DNA from: Deltaproteobacteria bacterium RIFCSPHIGHO2_02_FULL_44_16
Lineage (GTDB): Bacteria > UBA10199 > 2-02-FULL-44-16
Length of the DNA: 64,000 nucleotides
Reading direction: 5' to 3'
Assembly (NCBI GenBank): GCA_001798185.1
Contig: MGRM01000009.1
Span: forward strand, 149,745-213,744
The stretch's first letter is position 1. Every line of letters starts with the position of its first letter. The notes under the pieces were generated by a model. That model saw nothing but the letters and a program-made list of their open reading frames with translations, was not told the origin of the DNA and did not search any database. Made by a program: the position numbers and the translations under genes. This document shows positions 61,301 through 64,000 of the stretch, piece after piece.

Positions 61301-62784
61301 GATCCCACATGTTGAAGATTGTAATATGCCAGGACATCGTCAAAACCGTCTCCATTGAAGTCTCCACTAAAGAATCTCTCTGGATGGGTCACAAGGCGGA
61401 GATTATAAGTGCGGACTGTTTCAACCGGTACCTGCCAATTTACATCGAGAACGGTCGTCGTGTAAGGCACTAGCAAAGGCTCTTGTAGACTCTTTTGCGG
61501 ACGATCGGTTGGCGTAAAAGATGCAAACGATGTCGACGTCATCGGATTCACCGCCCCATCGCTCCATACAAATAACTCCGCTGGCATCACATTCCCATTG
61601 GAACAACTCACGTCGCTATTCGCCGGCAAGATCTCCGGCAGTGACACCCGATTCGTCTGCGACGAAAAACAATCGGCCCCCTGCTGCTGCACTGACACAA
61701 GTCGACTTCGACCGCTGGTACCTTGTTCATAGGTGAACACGTACCGATGGATCGGCAAGAATCCCCCCGTCGTCTCCCCGTAGAATCGGATCTCCTTCAC
61801 TCTCAAATCAAACTGGTTCGGATAGGGACTCGTGTCCGGCCGCGCCTCATACACAAACTTTGCAAGCTGTTTCTTCCGCGGTTGGCTGGTATGTTTTGGT
61901 GAGACGATCTGCAGAGGATAGGATATCCCGTCCTGCACAAAATAATCGACTTGCGTCGTATTTCCATTCACATCCACGAGTTTATAGAGGTGCCATCGAT
62001 AGATTCCTCGAGGTCTCCCTGTCTGCTGCGCCTGCATCTTGTCCCACGTCACCGCCCCCCATTCTTCCCCCTGATTCCACGGATTGCCATCATAACGACA
62101 TGCCGGATTATTCAGATAATATCCGCTCCCCCCTGTATCCGCGTTGCAACTCGCATCTCCCCCATAGTAGATCTTCGTCCCGTCCTTCAACGACTTCACG
62201 ATGTAACTTCCCCTGAACTCATACGTTGCCCACGTCTCGCTCTTTGTCCGATAGAGATAATTCGGCAATCGCACCAGATGCAGGCTCGGGCTCGCCGGCA
62301 CATCCCACCCTGCGGGATTGAATGCGAACGTGTCGCTCGCCGTGTAGGTGATCCCCATTCCGGCATCGACACGCTGGATCGACGACACCCCCGCCCCCGA
62401 CATCCGGGCACCCATCCCGAACAACCCGTTTCCCACCTGCGAATCGTACGTGAGAGAGAGGCTCAACGCCTGTGATGGGCCCGTCAACGGAAGATTGTAC
62501 ACAAACGACCCACTGGGACCGGCTGAAGCGCTCCCCGAAGAAACAGAGGCCATCGTCGGTTCTGCATTCTTGATTTCACCGTTTTGAACGACGCTCTCGC
62601 GATCTGCCACTTTCGGTTGCGCCGTCGATTGCGCCTGCGGCTGCCCTGAAGTCCCTGAACCACTTCCATCGTAGTTTGTCGTCCCGGTTCCACCCCCCTG
62701 CGCCAAAACTTCAAGGGGAAAGGCGAGCATGACAGAAAGCATGATCGCCAAGAATTGTCGGGGCAAATCGCTACCGCGTGACAT
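55333..62784 (-). CDS. SpvB/FG-GAP/RHS-repeat protein (TcB-TcC-like fusion)
   Basis: 2,483 residues. Signal peptide at 1-28 (MSRGSDLPRQFLAIMLSVML...). SpvB-like N-terminal domain from ~75 ('FVYNLPLTGPSQALSLSLTY'). About eight FG-GAP/VCBS repeats ('GDFNGDGFDDVLAYY', 'DVNNDGKTDLLMW', 'GDFNGDGLDDVF') span ~470-1050. YD/RHS repeats follow, with 'YDYGARMYDPVMGRFTQADS' and 'NRYAYTFNNPIKYNDPTGH' ending the RHS core at ~2240. The last ~245 residues are the variable part and match no toxin domain I recognise. Composition is distinctly GC-rich, suggesting transfer. Likely secreted or surface; toxin role is inference. Confidence 0.92.
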   Translation of the reverse strand: MSRGSDLPRQFLAIMLSVMLAFPLEVLAQGGGTGTTNYDGSGSGTSGQPQAQSTAQPKVADRESVVQNGEIKNAEPTMASVSSGSASAGPSGSFVYNLPLTGPSQALSLSLTYDSQVGNGLFGMGARMSGAGVSSIQRVDAGMGITYTASDTFAFNPAGWDVPASPSLHLVRLPNYLYRTKSETWATYEFRGSYIVKSLKDGTKIYYGGDASCNADTGGSGYYLNNPACRYDGNPWNQGEEWGAVTWDKMQAQQTGRPRGIYRWHLYKLVDVNGNTTQVDYFVQDGISYPLQIVSPKHTSQPRKKQLAKFVYEARPDTSPYPNQFDLRVKEIRFYGETTGGFLPIHRYVFTYEQGTSGRSRLVSVQQQGADCFSSQTNRVSLPEILPANSDVSCSNGNVMPAELFVWSDGAVNPMTSTSFASFTPTDRPQKSLQEPLLVPYTTTVLDVNWQVPVETVRTYNLRLVTHPERFFSGDFNGDGFDDVLAYYNLQHVGSSYETDIEGGAGQDQERLIYMLMGSATGLQAPQLFSRWREQASPYSRQAMVLDINGDGLSDLIEVVMKHRDVGRPESEVTISGAMGGSSGLGLMQEMRRINPVFPAFTNYNNNLLHWQTMPVDFNGDGRVDLAIVNGTTHQLYLMTGGASGLGPIVEQTPSWAPPAGRLLPPALAVVPADVNNDGKTDLLMWHYAQYVNPSPQGSPPGDNVAAMTYLLGSEQGYHTALEWRDVNPLYLVGREGQRRWRYLDVEKSFEMAVGDVTGDGLNEIFLMNLGHYEVESTRGNWNARSGVTYQIPWTWSSHTEGREILRFNGDPWRGISSGQDPSWQVQQSWGAYVQPRTNVICLRHEGDESGARDCTHSNDRFIYRESIYPAQRWQHRIGDVNGDGVGDQVLFHESNGDRPLEIAFGGVAGFSQTQLPQLSLHGGWRRIHEPQWLMELADLNGDRAMDVVLGSTGWNSGDAYLRVLMGGPQGLVERPEVSWSDQGDLMSMTVGDFNGDGLDDVFGGGRFPHHGMKVMLSQGERPDLIKEVHTSLGGRIVVTHEAIVATGAIDPLRTTCTKHESSGGCGGVRTQYVPVVTEIVRSNGRGQEWKETHSYKNARYLFAGQRSRDLGFEEHEVTNEETGEKVRTTYYQDEPFDGAIAKVEILNGEGFMVSETSRRYEAVTTIAGVTDVRPTTETAMIFDGDGSGELLYQTTVTKAYDAHGLPTDIRTCTDNDCVVTTTQYGPADDQNWLFGRVDGVKVSKGNGLLLSCSKHTYHPANVKHADQWWIVKSEELLCADAAQCQGANGGSWCAVTGGNARWVTVVQNQFYNDRGGVVQRQDAYGYQTEIEYDPDFGVYPRSVTRVYRKRGVVHRLTETTEYDHAGRAVKKRGANGEETRLEYDPLGRLKKTILPSGGEVRVEYKHLGDVQGQYLEERAFGSVLAPAPGVGGLGSPTGGVGGASLAGSGGTGGSAATIEASPWQRKYLDGLGRVYKTEKSDDGGKQVVTLYEEVYRSRRKVLRYTEPHWSGSTPTWIEVTHDSQGRPVQVVKLLASGPKTIRTITYDGKEVSMTDAKQQQTTAQFNAKGMLEVIFDAANQPLRYDYDAGYRVKRVVLPNNEELTFIYDSRGRVVSGTDSQTGTTNYTYTDVDRLSQVTDALGNVTTHFYDQIHRLQQKEVAAPGKPLEVTYYFYDGTQPNEPHAKGRLTSVRMLPKERQWWFEYDVMGNVKKETTKIEDVGGRFAQWAEEREFDRLNRLQKVRVQGSRDVEYQYSAEGSHLASVLVGGVPFALFEDHNALGQMKRKVMGKATATYTYTEEHFLDTLQTTNQRGTKLQEVKYTYDPIGNIDRIEDKLDARKTQGMTYDALSRLKTASGIYGREEYDYDEIGNIQKKGPRGFRYEDNGHVIVGTVSGNNEGGKQQQVKADPGMEVMDSGGNNGKGKTTGGKTAGGTGQVMTGGMAATGANPLGASKKESGVVGSILHSLFGGGKQGSSQQQRLQRLMQAVTTPGIAMGAIFDDAGNMTHRAENGGKKFRYVYNGENKLTEVWDDVANRKVAEYLYDFGGTRIRKMMYPTSGSPVRTFFVAGHEIRRRDGAQAETRFVSAPGVGRLGWYGFGSMAGQPTGMQVTANKQQRLSGTSQYGSPNAQWYFVWPNHLGSSEVITSGTDGEAVTKEAHFPFGETFMAGSEGSVVIAQRYTGQKLDEETGLYDYGARMYDPVMGRFTQADSVLPSPTNAQAWNRYAYTFNNPIKYNDPTGHAPKEPIIPIMVPGERAFGAGTFGPGNRQGLMAPQTYVGMKVAGYALQAMTIVQNVGMAATEGMAAAGETLAMEAFSAGTGIPIPISPLGATSLARAATRRVQEKVALIAEETIRIRIPELPPIMMDRSARAGIVDVRALRREMDKRAANETRLFEESYLVHEPGVKVTTRGVERTPADEVVGRQIMAADEYPTMRIPLDRTPTKPLQSEQGGGASWGDVEEGGIHTLSPDEWQKFLELGGK

Positions 62785-62846
62785 TGTCTACTCCTTCTCG
62801 CCTCATACCTCACCCAACTCTCTGCTGCTGTTCGGTATGTATATTG

Positions 62847-63368
62847 CTAATCCCGCACGAACCAACTGCTCGGCCCAGGGGGAACATCCCAAACAGAACT
62901 GACCCCAAACACATCTTCACTCCAATAGGTGATCCCCTTCCCCGTATTCACCCGCTCGATGACCGTCGTCGCCAATCCGTTCAGCCGAAATCCCATCCCC
63001 ACAATGCTGTTCCCCGCATGCGAACTGTACGCCAACGACAGCCCAAACGACGATGAAGGAGAGGCCAACGGAACATTGTAGACAAACTCTCCATTGTGAC
63101 CGACCGACTCCTCCCCCACTCGCGACATCGCAACTGCAGGCTCCGCCCCCTTCACCAACCCATCCTGGACCACGCTCTCTCGCGTGACCGCACCAGCCTT
63201 CACCGCCTCCCGACCTGCACTCCCATCTCCTCTGTAGCTTTGAGATGAACTCTCCGATGAACTGACCGCACTCCCTCCTCCTGCCTCACCAAACACCTCA
63301 ACAGGGAGCGCAATCAACAGCGCAAGCGTGAAAGCTAAGAAACGATGGAAGAATGTAAAATAAAACAT
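62847..63368 (-). pseudogene. Truncated SpvB/RHS N-terminus
   Basis: 173 residues starting at ATG 63368 with AGGAG: signal peptide 'MFYFTFFHRFLAFTLALLIALPVEVFG' (in parts) and 'GEFVYNVPLASPSSSFGLSLAYSSHAG', parallel to 'SFVYNLPLTGPSQALSLSLTY' in the full gene downstream. It stops after 'WDVPPGPSSWFVRD' where the full gene has 'WDVPASPSLHLVRL' and continues. It is a broken paralogue, possibly from recombination with the adjacent full gene. Confidence 0.82.
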
Positions 63369-63514
63369 CGGGGTCGCTCCTGAGAAAAGATAAACGATGG
63401 ATAATAAGCAAAAAGAGTGCCAAAAAAATGAACGTATAAATAGTTCATATTGAAAGATATCGATGTTCATTCACTCAATAAGTCGTCAAATATATGACGG
63501 GAAAAAGTTTTATT

Positions 63515-64000
63515 TTACCCCTGCGTTTTCCACTCGGTCGTACCATTAGGACGGTCTTTGAGTTCAACACCCATTTTTTGGAGTTGGTCGCGTATTTCAT
63601 CGGAACGTTGAAAGTTTTTTTGGTGACGCGCGAGCCTACGTTCTTCCAAAAGTCGTTCGATTTCTTTGGGATCAATGTGTAATTGAGTCATTGCTAACAC
63701 ATCGCTTTGCTCGCGATATTTTTTTGGATCTGAACCAAAAAAACCGAGAACATTGCCGAGAAGTTTTTGCATTTGGTGAAAACCATCGATCAATTCTGTA
63801 GGGGCGTGTGGCACACGCCCGGGCGAACGCCGTTCGCCCCTACTTTCGTTTTCATCGAGCATTTTATTTGTAAGCCGCACGATTTCGAAAACATTTCCGA
63901 CAACAGCTGCAGTGTTAAAGTCATCGTTCATTGCTGATTGAAAATCGTTTTCAAAAGAGCTCAATCGTTCCAAAAGTTTTGATTGATGAGTAGAATTTGA
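63515..64000 (-). CDS. cysS: Cysteinyl-tRNA synthetase, C-terminal part
   Basis: The frame runs off the right edge; this is the 3' end of the gene on the minus strand. 'FQSAMNDDFNTAAVVGNVFEIVRLTNKMLDENE' is the helical domain before the C-terminus; 'IERLLEERRLARHQKNFQRSDEIRDQL' and 'KDRPNGTTEWK' are the conserved end. Between 'DENE' and 'LIDGFHQMQKLLG' about 17 extra residues (SRGERRSPGRVPHAPTE) come from a 46-bp palindrome (63798-63843). Confidence 0.92.
   Translation of the reverse strand, partial: SNSTHQSKLLERLSSFENDFQSAMNDDFNTAAVVGNVFEIVRLTNKMLDENESRGERRSPGRVPHAPTELIDGFHQMQKLLGNVLGFFGSDPKKYREQSDVLAMTQLHIDPKEIERLLEERRLARHQKNFQRSDEIRDQLQKMGVELKDRPNGTTEWKTQG
63798..63843. repeat. 46-bp palindromic element in the cysS coding region
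   Basis: GTAGGGGCG...CGCCCCTAC outer arms with inner GTGTGGCACAC and GCGAACGCCGTTCGC palindromes. TAGGGGCGAACGGCG-type elements are common intergenic repeats; here it lies in frame inside cysS, within a surface helical region. Confidence 0.8.

Overview
The window looks like a chromosomal piece of a Gram-negative bacterium of the old deltaproteobacterial assemblage (Myxococcota, Bdellovibrionota or a related uncultured phylum). Evidence: a Pal/CpoB envelope pair, many lipoproteins, a phosphate-selective-type porin, cysteine-rich DUF4215 (CGDG...ECDDGN...GDGCS) repeats with MYXO-CTERM-like tails, a PhaR-type regulator and SBBP-like propeller proteins. Most of the window is moderately AT-rich. 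The giant RHS gene near the right end is clearly more GC-rich (about 60% in a sampled line). The exact lineage cannot be fixed from sequence alone.

Layout. 1-5.1 kb: tail of an alkaline-phosphatase-superfamily gene, an M2 peptidase, a PhaR cluster with two small proteins, and a PilZ/pseudo-receiver pair. 5.2-11.5 kb: housekeeping block pal-cpoB-tsaD-rsmA-deoxynucleoside kinase, an amidohydrolase with a degraded active site, smpB and ssrA (tmRNA). 11.6-20.5 kb: accessory block after tmRNA with a DUF3800 + XRE/HEPN-like pair, TPR and GNAT genes, a YhcG-type nuclease with an extra zinc finger, an MFS transporter, and a frameshifted solute-binding-protein gene. 20.5-32.9 kb: DUF4438, a thioredoxin-like protein, two CSLREA/DUF4215 surface proteins around a beta-propeller lipoprotein, and an operon of hypothetical / retropepsin-like protease / EgtD-like methyltransferase / CtlX-like hydrolase. 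33-36 kb: tRNA-Arg and tRNA-Val loci around menC and an AAA ATPase. 36-43 kb: two very large surface lipoproteins. 43-55 kb: a tandem pair of P-loop proteins, transporters, a porin, a second AAA/DUF4143 protein, a lipoprotein, and uvrB. 55-64 kb: a 2,483-residue SpvB/FG-GAP/RHS protein, a truncated second RHS N-terminus, and the 3' end of cysS.

The most striking theme is palindromic DNA. All three tRNA loci carry hairpin elements inside tRNA gene sequence. The tRNA-Val locus is a perfect tRNA split in the anticodon arm by an element whose second hairpin loop contains another complete, identical tRNA-Val. The tRNA-Ala locus has a 5' partial copy interrupted in the D-loop by a related double-hairpin element with the same TCCCGA/TCGGGA ends. 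Two tRNA-Arg units each have a 56-nt double hairpin in the D-loop. Palindromes also sit in frame inside menC and cysS. MITE-like elements lie between smpB and ssrA and at the broken end of an MFS gene, and REP-like hairpins occur in pairs before each P-loop paralogue. This may be a genome colonised by several families of small palindromic elements that tolerate, or prefer, structural RNA and coding targets.

The most plausible defence or mobile-associated genes are the XRE/HEPN-like + DUF3800 pair and the YhcG-type nuclease, both just after tmRNA.
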